DNA from: a virus
Length of the DNA: 30,830 bases
Reading direction: 5' to 3' (one strand)
IMG/VR virus record: IMGVR_UViG_3300021961_007324
Span: 1-30,830 of that record
Position numbers and translations under genes: made by a program. The notes beneath the pieces are model-generated. The model had not been told where the DNA came from and ran no database searches. It was given only the letters and a program-made list of their open reading frames with translations. Below are positions 14,605-21,310 of the stretch, piece after piece (the first letter of the stretch is position 1; each line of letters begins with the position of its first letter).

Positions 14605-15047
14605 AAATCATATCACATCGTGGTAATATTCGTGGGAGAGTTCCTGGTAGGGAAAATGCTCCCAGTTATATTGACTGTGCTCTTGGCAATGGTTATGATG
14701 TAGAGATTGATGTTTGGTCAATCAATGGTGAATTGTGGTTGGGTCATGATGAACCACAATATAAGATTGATCACAACTGGTTAGATAAGCGTAGGTATTA
14801 TCTGTGGTTGCACTGTAAGAACGCACAAGCAGCAAAAGATTGTGCAGTGTTTCAATCTTTCTGTCATACTGGTGATCCATATTCTTACACATCAAATGGA
14901 AAGATTTGGTTGCATGATACCGAACAAACTTTTGATGACAAAACTATCATTCCTCTTTTAGAGTGGGATCTTGTCGATAGTTTTAAACATAATATTGATG
15001 AAGTTCCATATGGGATTTGCACTGATTACCCCTACATGTTACCATAA
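14601..15047 (+). CDS. Glycerophosphodiesterase-like protein, 148 aa
   Basis: ISHRGNIRG...REN at the N-terminus and YDVEIDVWSINGELWLGHDEP match the HRG, ExD and GHD catalytic blocks of GDPD/PI-PLC-like phosphodiesterases. It is about half the length of full GDPD enzymes (about 240 residues), keeping the active-site strands but a shortened barrel. The substrate could be a phosphodiester-linked substituent or a phosphoglycerol group on the glycan. It is cytoplasmic, without a signal peptide. Confidence 0.7.
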   Translation: MKIISHRGNIRGRVPGRENAPSYIDCALGNGYDVEIDVWSINGELWLGHDEPQYKIDHNWLDKRRYYLWLHCKNAQAAKDCAVFQSFCHTGDPYSYTSNGKIWLHDTEQTFDDKTIIPLLEWDLVDSFKHNIDEVPYGICTDYPYMLP

Positions 15048-15937
15048 TGAGAATTGCCCTTTGTTACTCTGGAAGACCCCGACACTTTAGTGAGTGTTTA
15101 AAAAATCATCAAGAGACCTTCGGATTGGGTGGAGATAACGTTGATGTTTTTGCTCATCTCTGGTTTGATGAAGATTTAGTTGGTCAACCTTTTAGACCTG
15201 ATGCTCCTCAGCAGGGGTGTTGGCCTGGAAGCAATCTTAAAAAGTGGGTTGAGAAAAACTGGAACCCTAAGAAAGTTGTATACGAAAAGCAAACGGACGA
15301 TAAGTTCAGAGATATGTACTCTGATGTCTGGAATACTGCTCATGAAAAACTGAATCCTGTTCCACGGATGCATCCAAAGGATCATCAACTGTCTATGTTC
15401 TATGGCATCAAGCAAGTCATGGAAATGAAGCAGGAGTATGAGAGGGAGAACAATTTCAAGTATGATTTTGTTGTCCGTCTTCGCACAGACTTTGTTGCGG
15501 TTGCAAACTTTGGAGATCTTGAACAGTATGACAAAGACAAACTGCATGTCAGTCATTACAATGCTGCAGCTCTGATTGATCAATATCGTCCAGGAACATG
15601 GGTTCAAGATCTTGGTATTGATGAAAGATACATCGTGGACATCTTTGCCATGGGTGGGTCTGATGCTATGGATAAGTTTGCAAAGGTATACGATAACGTA
15701 CCTCTTATGATAGAATCTGGATACCCTATGCATTCTTCTGATGTTCTCATTGGATACAATACTTTCTTGATTGAAAAGATTCCTACCAAGCGACATCAAA
15801 GTTGGGTATACAAAATCTACCCTCAGGCAGAGGTCTACTATGAAGACCCTCAAGGTAATCATGCCTTACATGGAGGTAGGTATCCTGGAAACTATGGATT
15901 GATGCAGTGGAATGAAAGACTTTGGAATGATTATTGA
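15047..15937 (+). CDS. Putative glycosyltransferase-like protein, 296 aa
   Basis: The N-terminal MRIALCYSGRPRHFSECL, an internal YDFVVRLRTDFVAVANF (an R-x-RTD block reminiscent of the nucleotide-sugar-binding DxD area), and FAMGGSDAMDKFAKVYDN are features seen in small uncharacterised glycosyltransferase-like proteins of polysaccharide clusters. The family is not securely recognised. The start overlaps the previous stop as TAATG. Position within the cassette supports a sugar-transfer role. Confidence 0.45.
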   Translation: MRIALCYSGRPRHFSECLKNHQETFGLGGDNVDVFAHLWFDEDLVGQPFRPDAPQQGCWPGSNLKKWVEKNWNPKKVVYEKQTDDKFRDMYSDVWNTAHEKLNPVPRMHPKDHQLSMFYGIKQVMEMKQEYERENNFKYDFVVRLRTDFVAVANFGDLEQYDKDKLHVSHYNAAALIDQYRPGTWVQDLGIDERYIVDIFAMGGSDAMDKFAKVYDNVPLMIESGYPMHSSDVLIGYNTFLIEKIPTKRHQSWVYKIYPQAEVYYEDPQGNHALHGGRYPGNYGLMQWNERLWNDY

Positions 15938-16266
15938 TGAGATATGTTGTAGATATTGATGGCACTATCTGTACTCCTGGGCCAACGGATGACACAAGAT
16001 ATACGGGTGCCACACCAATCCAGGATCGGATTGATAAAATAAATAAGTTGTACGATGATGGTCACTACATCGTATACCTAACTGCCAGAGGAATGGGCAG
16101 GTTCAAAAATTCAAGAAATCTTGCATATAAAGAGTTTCACGATTTTACTTTTGATCAATTAAAATCTTGGAATTGTAAGTTTCATGAACTTCATTTAGGT
16201 AAACCCTCTGGTGACTATTACGTAGATGATAAAGGTATTAACTCTGATGAATTCTTCGGTAATTAA
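15937..16266 (+). CDS. Small HAD-like phosphatase, 109 aa
   Basis: The ATG at 15937 shares one base with the previous TGA stop. VDIDGTICTPG (motif I), IVYLTARGMGR (motif II) and WNCKFHELHLGKPSGDYYVDDKGI (motifs III and IV) show an intact, capless HAD domain. It is a paralogue of the protein at 14293: ALPIQENIDKINKLYDEG versus ATPIQDRIDKINKLYDDG. Probably a sugar-phosphate phosphatase. Confidence 0.75.
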   Translation: MRYVVDIDGTICTPGPTDDTRYTGATPIQDRIDKINKLYDDGHYIVYLTARGMGRFKNSRNLAYKEFHDFTFDQLKSWNCKFHELHLGKPSGDYYVDDKGINSDEFFGN

Positions 16267-16603
16267 AATAGTTCCAAAGGGTTGGGGATACGAAAAATGG
16301 ATCGTCAACACTGAAGAATATTGTGGTAAACTTCTTTTCTTCAATGAAGGGAAGAGATGCTCATGGCATTACCACAAACAAAAAGACGAAACATTTTATC
16401 TACAGTCAGGAAAGATTCTTTTGTATTATGGAGACTCTGATAGTCTTGATGACGCAGAGGATATTGTCCTGGAAGCAGGGGATAAATTTCACATTTATCG
16501 TGGCCTGAGACATCAAATGGTTGCTATTGAGGACTCTGAATTGTTTGAGTTCTCGACGGAACATTTTGATGAAGATAGTTATAGAGTTATTAAAGGAGAT
16601 TGA
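16247..16603 (+). CDS. Cupin-domain protein, 118 aa
   Basis: VPKGWGYEKWIVNTEEYCGKLL resembles the start of type II mannose-6-phosphate isomerase/cupin proteins; CSWHYHKQKDETFYLQSG is cupin motif 1 (two His, one Glu) and HIYRGLRHQMVAIED is motif 2. Cupins of this kind isomerise sugar phosphates or NDP-keto-sugars. The start is taken as ATG 16247, overlapping the preceding gene by 20 bases; earlier in-frame starts add an unrelated tail. Confidence 0.75.
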   Translation: MNSSVIKIVPKGWGYEKWIVNTEEYCGKLLFFNEGKRCSWHYHKQKDETFYLQSGKILLYYGDSDSLDDAEDIVLEAGDKFHIYRGLRHQMVAIEDSELFEFSTEHFDEDSYRVIKGD

Positions 16604-16605
16604 TT

Positions 16606-17460
16606 ATGATTGGTATGAACAAGTTGGGCCAAAAAGGCAGACTGGGCAATCAACTATTCCAGTATGCTGCTTTGGTTGGAATCGCAAAAAATAAAGGATA
16701 TGACTTTTGCATTCCTGATCATTCTCAAGCACCTTGGTTTGATCAACAAGTTAATGGCAATACTGTAACTGTTTATCATCAACTTCAACATCTCTTTGAG
16801 ATGAATTATCTGAATGGTAGATTTGGTGAGATTGATGGGTATGAAATTGATGTTCATCAAGCAGAATTTTGCGAAGAACTTTTTGATGAATGTCCTGATA
16901 ATGCAAGTCTTCTTGGACACTTTGAATCATATCATTACTTTGAGAATGCCGAAGAAGAACTTCGTAAAGACTTTGTTGTTCGTGAGCATTTAATTGAGGC
17001 AGCAACAAAGTTCCATCAGGATAAAGGAACTGAGAATCCTGTATGTGTAAGCGTTCGTCGTGGTGATTATATCAAGTTCCAAGATCATCATCCTCCATGT
17101 ACAGAATCATATTACAGAGAGTGTATGGAGAAACTTGGAAAGGACCGTCAGTATGTGATTACTTCTGATGACATTGAGTGGTGTAAAACTATTTTTGTCG
17201 GAGATAATTTTGTATTCAATGATGTGATTCCCGATGGTGTTTATAAACCACACTTTGATTTTGCTGTAGGAACTTTGTGTGATGATTTTATCATTGCAAA
17301 TTCAACTTTCTCATGGTGGATTGCTTGGGTTGGTGGAAAGAAAGATAAGCAAATCTTCATTCCAAAACCATGGTTTGGCCCTGCTCTTTCACATATTGAT
17401 ACTGAAGGATATTATACTCCAGGTATGACTGCTGTTGAACGTGAGATTGTGAGATTGTGA
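16606..17460 (+). CDS. GT11 (alpha-1,2-fucosyltransferase-fold) glycosyltransferase, copy 1
   Basis: The start is ATG 16606, eight bases after AAAGGAG (16592-16598), and aligns with the second copy (MIGMNKLG versus MIGFNALG); the ATG at 16600 is too close to that site. KGRLGNQLFQYAAL, SVRRGDYIK (the R-R-x-D donor motif) and DFIIANSTFSWW are the GT11 motifs in order. Family members use GDP-L-fucose; GDP-L-galactose is a possible donor here (inference). Cytoplasmic, 284 residues. Confidence 0.9.
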   Translation: MIGMNKLGQKGRLGNQLFQYAALVGIAKNKGYDFCIPDHSQAPWFDQQVNGNTVTVYHQLQHLFEMNYLNGRFGEIDGYEIDVHQAEFCEELFDECPDNASLLGHFESYHYFENAEEELRKDFVVREHLIEAATKFHQDKGTENPVCVSVRRGDYIKFQDHHPPCTESYYRECMEKLGKDRQYVITSDDIEWCKTIFVGDNFVFNDVIPDGVYKPHFDFAVGTLCDDFIIANSTFSWWIAWVGGKKDKQIFIPKPWFGPALSHIDTEGYYTPGMTAVEREIVRL

Positions 17461-17464
17461 GAGT

Positions 17465-18274
17465 ATGATGGATTTAACTTTTCTCATTCCTACAAGGATT
17501 GAGACTGAAGATCGATTGAGAAATATTATTGCATCTGTTTCTTATTTGTTGAGGCATGTCCCCGCAAAGGTAATCGTCAAGGAGGTATCTGGACGTAATA
17601 CTTTTCTGTATAGGGCTTTGCCTGAAATCAAGAAGTATGCAGACACAGATAACCTGACTCATCTCTATGAGGAGAATAATGATCCACTTTTCTGTAAGAG
17701 TAAAGTTCTCAACGATCTAATTGTCGCAGCAAAGACAAAGGTCGTTGCTAATTATGATACGGATTGTATTCTTCCAATCTCTTCATATCAAAGTGCATAC
17801 ACTGCTATCAATGATGACCAAGTTGATGTGGTTTATCCATATGGTTGTGGCATCTATCAGTGGAAGGCAGACTTTGGTATGGATATCTATGAAGAGTTTG
17901 TGAAGTCTTGGAATGGAACTTCTGTTCTGGATAAGAATAAAACTCTTTCAAACTCTACGATTGGTTGGTGTCAATTCATCAACCGTCAAAAGTATATTGA
18001 TTCTTACATGATGAATGAAAACTTTGTATCATGGGGATGTGAGGATGATGAGTTCTACTTCCGCATGAGCACACTTGGTAATCGCATTGCAAGAATCGAT
18101 GATTACGTCTACCATCTTGAGCATGGTAGAACACATAACTCTTGGTTCAGTAATCCAAACTTTAATAATAATTGGCAACTCTGGAATACAATTAAAACAT
18201 TTGACAGAGATCAATTAGTAAGTTATTATGAGAATCAGGACTATCTGAAAACACGCAAAGCACAACTGAAATGA
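17465..18274 (+). CDS. GT2/GT27-like glycosyltransferase, 269 aa
   Basis: LTFLIPTRIETEDRLRNI (GT-A N-terminus), VVANYDTDCILP (DxD-like metal site) and FVSWGCEDDEFYFRMSTLG...YHLEHGRTH (the WGxEDxE galactosyltransferase-C-type block) define a GT-A enzyme resembling the catalytic part of GT27/GT7 families. It lies between the two GT11 genes, so the three probably act on the same glycan. The start could be 17465 or 17468. Confidence 0.75.
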   Translation: MMDLTFLIPTRIETEDRLRNIIASVSYLLRHVPAKVIVKEVSGRNTFLYRALPEIKKYADTDNLTHLYEENNDPLFCKSKVLNDLIVAAKTKVVANYDTDCILPISSYQSAYTAINDDQVDVVYPYGCGIYQWKADFGMDIYEEFVKSWNGTSVLDKNKTLSNSTIGWCQFINRQKYIDSYMMNENFVSWGCEDDEFYFRMSTLGNRIARIDDYVYHLEHGRTHNSWFSNPNFNNNWQLWNTIKTFDRDQLVSYYENQDYLKTRKAQLK

Positions 18275-19074
18275 TAGGATTTAATGCGCTGGGACGAATG
18301 GGTCGTCTTGGAAATCAGATGTTCCAATATGCTGCTCTAAAAGGACTGGCACGAAATATTGGAGCAGACATCACTATCCCATACTATCAGGATGCAGTGA
18401 ATGATGGTATTGGAAATATGCTTCGGACAGAGTTGTTTGACTCTTTTGATCTGAAAGTAAATGTAGGTCTGTTAAATAATGGACATGCACCAGTTGTGCA
18501 GGAAAGACATTTTCATTTTGATGAGGAATTGTTTCGTTTATGTCCAGATCATGTAGATCTTCGTGGATATTTTCAGACGGAAAAGTATTTCAAGCACATT
18601 GAAGATGAAATTCGTGAGGACTTCACTTTCAAGGATGAGATTCTGATTCCTTGTAAAGAGATGATGGAGTCTGTGGATAATCCTATTGCACTTCATGTTC
18701 GTCGCACTGATTATGTGACTAATAGTGATAACCATCCTCCATGTACTCTTGAGTATTATGAGGAGGCACTGAAGCACTTTGATGAAGATCGTAATGTGAT
18801 TGTGTTTTCAGATGATCCTGCATGGTGCAATGAGCAAGAGTTATTCTCTGGAGATCGTTTTCTGATCTCTGAGAATGAAGATAACCGAGTGGATCTTTGC
18901 CTGATGACACTCTGCAGTGATTTTATTATTGCAAACTCTTCATTCTCCTGGTGGGGAGCATGGATTGCAAATACAGGTAAAGTCATTGCTCCTACCAGAT
19001 GGTTTGGCACTGATGGATATACTAAAGATCACGATACAAAGGATGTAGTACCCGATGGATGGACACGAATTTAG
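18271..19074 (+). CDS. GT11 (alpha-1,2-fucosyltransferase-fold) glycosyltransferase, copy 2
   Basis: 267 residues with MGRLGNQMFQYAALKGLA, LHVRRTDYVTNSDNHPPCT and SDFIIANSSFSWWGAW, again the GT11 motifs in order. It is a clear paralogue of copy 1 (shared HHPPCT/NHPPCT block after the RRxDY motif), but diverged enough to suggest different acceptors. ATGA overlap with the GT2-like gene. Confidence 0.9.
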   Translation: MIGFNALGRMGRLGNQMFQYAALKGLARNIGADITIPYYQDAVNDGIGNMLRTELFDSFDLKVNVGLLNNGHAPVVQERHFHFDEELFRLCPDHVDLRGYFQTEKYFKHIEDEIREDFTFKDEILIPCKEMMESVDNPIALHVRRTDYVTNSDNHPPCTLEYYEEALKHFDEDRNVIVFSDDPAWCNEQELFSGDRFLISENEDNRVDLCLMTLCSDFIIANSSFSWWGAWIANTGKVIAPTRWFGTDGYTKDHDTKDVVPDGWTRI

Positions 19075-19894
19075 TAAGATGGACAAGAACAAGTCCACCC
19101 ACAAACTGAAAGGTCTTCCTGCAATCTATTGGTTGAACTTAGATGCTGATACTGATAGACGGTTCTACATGGAGGAGCAATTTAAGTATTGGCAAGTAGA
19201 AAATCATACTCGTATCTCTGGATATGATGGTAGAGAAGATGATGTGTCTTCGCATTTGAAGGGTAGAATTCCTGATAATGTGAGTCAGAATGAACTGGGG
19301 TGCTGTATGTCGCATCTTAAAGCAATTAAACACTTCTATGAAGAGACTACCGATGATTACTGCATGATCCTTGAGGATGATGTGGACTTCTCTCCTGTTA
19401 AGTATTGGAACTTTACTTGGCAAGAGTTCTCTGGTCTTCTTCCATATGATTGGGATTGTATTCAGATGACCGCAATTACAACAGGAGACATTCATGTTAA
19501 GTTGCATCTAAAATTTATTAATGATTTTTCTGCTGCTGCTTATTTGATCTCTCGTCATCATGCTGCTAAAATCATGAAGCATCACATTCGTGGTGACAAA
19601 TACAAACTGGATAATGGTGTAAAACCCAGAGCAGTATCTGAAGACACAATCTTAGAAACTGGTAAGACCTACACCATTCCTTTGTTCTTGTATAATATTG
19701 CATTAGGATCGACCATTCATGCGGAGCACATTGGGGTATTCCATCAAGGTCCTCACACTGCTCTCACAAACTATTGGCAACAACAGGGTGCTGGGGTTGA
19801 CATTCGTGAGTGGATGAACTATGATCCTTATCTTGGTCGGATTGCCCACAACTCTGCTGCCCAGCAACAGAATTCGGAAAACCCACCAACTTGA
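19055..19894 (+). CDS. GT25-family glycosyltransferase, last gene of the cassette
   Basis: AIYWLNLDADTDRR (GT25 N-terminus), NELGCCMSHLKAIKHF and YCMILEDDVDFSP (the SHL and EDD signatures of LPS-type GT25 enzymes), then a C-terminal part with FHQGPHTALTNY. Such enzymes add galactose or glucose to LOS or LPS. The start is either ATG 19055 (20-base overlap with GT11) or ATG 19079 (MDKNKS, 5 bases after the stop); neither has a strong ribosome-binding site. A promoter region for the next unit begins at its 3' end. Confidence 0.8.
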   Translation: MDGHEFSKMDKNKSTHKLKGLPAIYWLNLDADTDRRFYMEEQFKYWQVENHTRISGYDGREDDVSSHLKGRIPDNVSQNELGCCMSHLKAIKHFYEETTDDYCMILEDDVDFSPVKYWNFTWQEFSGLLPYDWDCIQMTAITTGDIHVKLHLKFINDFSAAAYLISRHHAAKIMKHHIRGDKYKLDNGVKPRAVSEDTILETGKTYTIPLFLYNIALGSTIHAEHIGVFHQGPHTALTNYWQQQGAGVDIREWMNYDPYLGRIAHNSAAQQQNSENPPT

Positions 19895-19919
19895 CAGAAG
19901 TTTAAAAATCTGTTAAGAT
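19891..19919 (+). promoter_or_regulatory. Sigma70-like promoter overlapping the GT25 stop codon
   Basis: TTGACA (19891-19896), 17 bases, TAAGAT (19914-19919, four of six consensus bases). TTGACAG also pairs with CTGTTAA (19910-19916) in a 7-bp stem with one G-U. A late-type octamer overlaps the -10. It would drive the beta-barrel-like gene at 20068. Confidence 0.45.
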
Positions 19920-19924
19920 AAATA
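19917..19924 (+). promoter_or_regulatory. T4-type late promoter GATAAATA
   Basis: GATAAATA fits the NATAAATA form of late promoters in T4-like cyanophages, seven of eight bases of TATAAATA. It directs a long leader (about 135 bases) before ATG 20068. The leader holds a perfect palindrome and short G/C-rich inverted repeats. Confidence 0.65.
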
Positions 19925-19928
19925 ACAA

Positions 19929-19944
19929 TTGGCACATGTGCCAA
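19929..19944. repeat. Perfect 16-bp palindrome TTGGCACATGTGCCAA
   Basis: A perfect dyad of two 8-base halves located just downstream of the late promoter octamer at 19917-19924, at the expected transcription start. It may be a protein operator site or form a 5'-end hairpin in the mRNA. No other copy was noticed in the window. Confidence 0.7.
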
Positions 19945-20067
19945 TCCACTAACCAATGCCTCAATTACTCGCAACGGTTCTGTGTTAAAATGTTCGAGCG
20001 GGGAAAGTCGAAATCCCCCTTCATCTGTGGGTAACCATTCCACAAGTAAAAATTACGAGGTATTAAA

Positions 20068-20433
20068 ATGATCAAATCCGCATTCGCAGCTCTGGCTGCT
20101 GCTCCCCTTTTCGCTGGTGCTGCAATGGCAGGACCCTACGTGAACGTTGAAGCCAACTCTGGTTTCACTGGTAGTGACTATGCTGGCACCACCACCGACC
20201 TGCACGTAGGTTACGAAGGTTCGACTGGTGCTCTGGGTTACTACGTTCAGGGCGGTCCTTCGATCGTTGCTCCTGACGGTGCTGCTTCTGCTACTGTCTT
20301 CTCTGGTAAGGTTGGCGGTTCTGTCGCTGCTACCGAGAACCTGGGTGTCTACGGCGAGTTTGCTCTGGCAACTGGTGCTAATGGTGGCACCAACTCCTAC
20401 GGCACCAAGGCTGGTGTTAAGTTCACCTTCTGA
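20068..20433 (+). CDS. Secreted outer-membrane-protein-like beta-strand protein, 121 aa
   Basis: Residues 1-21 (MIKSAFAALAAAPLFAGAAMA) form a classic Sec signal peptide with an A-M-A cleavage site. The mature part alternates polar and hydrophobic residues with Gly/Thr/Ser turns (YVQGG, GKVGGSVAATENLGVYGEF) and ends in KFTF, an aromatic C-terminus as in outer-membrane barrels. At about 100 residues it could form only a small barrel or part of one. Codon choice is more G/C-ending than the sugar genes, as in highly expressed genes. GAGG (20057-20060) precedes the ATG. It sits in its own unit between late promoter and terminator. Confidence 0.65.
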   Translation: MIKSAFAALAAAPLFAGAAMAGPYVNVEANSGFTGSDYAGTTTDLHVGYEGSTGALGYYVQGGPSIVAPDGAASATVFSGKVGGSVAATENLGVYGEFALATGANGGTNSYGTKAGVKFTF

Positions 20434-20454
20434 TAACTTAATCAGATAAAACTG

Positions 20455-20479
20455 AGGGACTCTTCGGAGTCCCTTTTTT
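20455..20479 (+). terminator. Intrinsic terminator with TTCG loop
   Basis: AGGGACTC (20455-20462) and GAGTCCCT (20467-20474) form an 8-bp stem around TTCG, followed by six T. It ends the unit of the beta-barrel-like gene. Confidence 0.9.
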
Positions 20480-20485
20480 ATTGGT

Positions 20486-20680
20486 ATGAGTAAATTAAAT
20501 CCAAAGAAAAAATTTAGTATTAAGAAACTTGCTAATGAATTGTGGTTGATTCCAACTATTCTATTGGCAGCACTTATTTTGATTGAAGGAATTCACCTTC
20601 ATGCACATTATAAAATGGATACTGATGTCAATTCTTATGTGAGAAATTTTCTTAGAAAAAATCCAGATTTCAAAGATTAA
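20486..20680 (+). CDS. Small single-pass membrane protein, 64 aa
   Basis: A basic N-terminus (SKLNPKKKFSIKK) precedes one hydrophobic segment (about residues 20-38, LWLIPTILLAALILIEGI) and a polar, charged C-terminus. By the positive-inside rule the N-terminus is cytoplasmic. No family is recognised. It starts only 7 bases after the preceding terminator, so it depends on read-through or on an unseen promoter; a terminator-like hairpin follows. Confidence 0.6.
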   Translation: MSKLNPKKKFSIKKLANELWLIPTILLAALILIEGIHLHAHYKMDTDVNSYVRNFLRKNPDFKD

Positions 20681-20716
20681 TTTAATCTGGTAAACAATTT
20701 GTCGGGAAACCGTAAC

Positions 20717-20745
20717 AGGAGGGGCTTGACCCCTCTTTATTTTTC
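20717..20745 (+). terminator. Terminator-like hairpin upstream of hli
   Basis: GAGGGG (20719-20724) and CCCCTC (20730-20735) pair around CTTGA (8 bp with the flanking G-U and A-T pairs), followed by TTTATTTTT. The loop and right arm hold the -35 TTGACC of the hli promoter. Confidence 0.7.
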
Positions 20746-20754
20746 CTATATAAT
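20726..20754 (+). promoter_or_regulatory. Sigma70-type promoter of the hli block
   Basis: TTGACC (20726-20731), 17 bases, TATAAT (20749-20754). The -35 is embedded in the terminator-like hairpin at 20717-20745. The decamer GGGGCTTGAC spanning the -35 also occurs at the psbA promoter (30370-30379). TATAAATC at 20760-20767 differs by one base from the T4 late octamer. Confidence 0.75.
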
Positions 20755-20780
20755 TGTGTTATAAATCTTTACAAAAGACA

Positions 20781-20984
20781 ATGACTGTAACAACTAATGA
20801 GTACGGGCAACAAAATATGTTTGCCAAAGAGCCTCAAATGGTTATTGAAGATTACCACAGCAAGGGTCTTCTGACACCTATGGAAGGTATTGAGCGTTAT
20901 AATGGACGCTGGGCAATGATGGGCATCATTTCTGGATTCCTTTCATATGCAATCACTGGAAAGTTCTTCTTCGGTATCTTCTGA
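20781..20984 (+). CDS. hli: High-light-inducible protein (Hli), 67 aa
   Basis: The ATG at 20781 gives MTVTTNEYGQQ. The C-terminal half carries the Hli/chlorophyll-binding signature ERYNGRWAMMGIISGF (Glu and Asn ligands) in one membrane helix and ends YAITGKFFFGIF. Hli proteins sit in the thylakoid membrane and help dissipate excess light energy or protect photosystem II; cyanophages commonly carry them with psbA. The N-terminus adds about 30 residues, including an SKGLLTPMEGIERY approach to the motif. Its stop overlaps the next small ORF as ATGA. Confidence 0.92.
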   Translation: MTVTTNEYGQQNMFAKEPQMVIEDYHSKGLLTPMEGIERYNGRWAMMGIISGFLSYAITGKFFFGIF

Positions 20985-21070
20985 TGACTGAGGTAATCTT
21001 TACAGTTACCAGTATTGCATTTTTTGTCCTCTTAGGATATTCTGTACAACAACTTTCGGAGACTTATTAA
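20984..21070 (+). CDS. Tiny single-helix membrane protein, 28 aa
   Basis: ATG 20984 (overlapping the hli TGA) to TAA 21070 encodes 28 residues: short acidic start, one hydrophobic stretch (VIFTVTSIAFFVLLGY) and a polar end. Size and form resemble the small one-helix subunits of photosystems or cytochrome b6f, but I cannot match it to any of them. The tight ATGA coupling between two hli genes makes it likely to be translated. Confidence 0.55.
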   Translation: MTEVIFTVTSIAFFVLLGYSVQQLSETY

Positions 21071-21071
21071 A

Positions 21072-21182
21072 ATGTTTAATGACAAAGCAGAAAAACTGAA
21101 TGGTCGTGCAGCAATGATTGGTTTCGTTGCAGCAGTTGCATCTTACTTTGCAACTGGTCAAGTCATTCCTGGAGTATGGTGA
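21072..21182 (+). CDS. hli: Minimal high-light-inducible protein, 36 aa
   Basis: MFNDKAEKLNGRAAMIGFVAAV contains the E-K-L-NGRAAMIGF chlorophyll-binding motif, followed by the hydrophobic stretch and TGQVIPGVW end typical of the shortest Hli proteins. It consists of little more than the one membrane helix. It starts one base after the previous stop and shares one base with the next ATG (TGATG). Confidence 0.9.
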   Translation: MFNDKAEKLNGRAAMIGFVAAVASYFATGQVIPGVW

Positions 21183-21310
21183 TGTTATTGTTAGCATCAA
21201 TGTTACTGGGAATGTGGATACTCATCAGTACCCTTGGCAGTAATGATGCTGACGATGATGATGACTTTGGTGGGGGTATGATGATCCCCGCCTATAATCC
21301 TACTAATTAA
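21182..21310 (+). CDS. Small membrane-anchored acidic protein, 42 aa
   Basis: The ATG at 21182 overlaps the hli stop. Residues 1-18 are hydrophobic (LLLASMLLGMWILIS), followed by an acidic run DADDDDD, a Gly3 turn and a short tail. One membrane helix with an acidic C-terminus is all that can be said. It is probably co-expressed with the hli genes and the peroxiredoxin gene, which begins at the very next base after its stop. Confidence 0.55.
   Translation: MLLLASMLLGMWILISTLGSNDADDDDDFGGGMMIPAYNPTN

Noticed and set aside
15176-15862. 228-residue minus-strand ORF opposite the gene at 15047
   Set aside because: It mirrors a coupled plus-strand gene, has no recognisable domain, and its composition is that of antisense translation.
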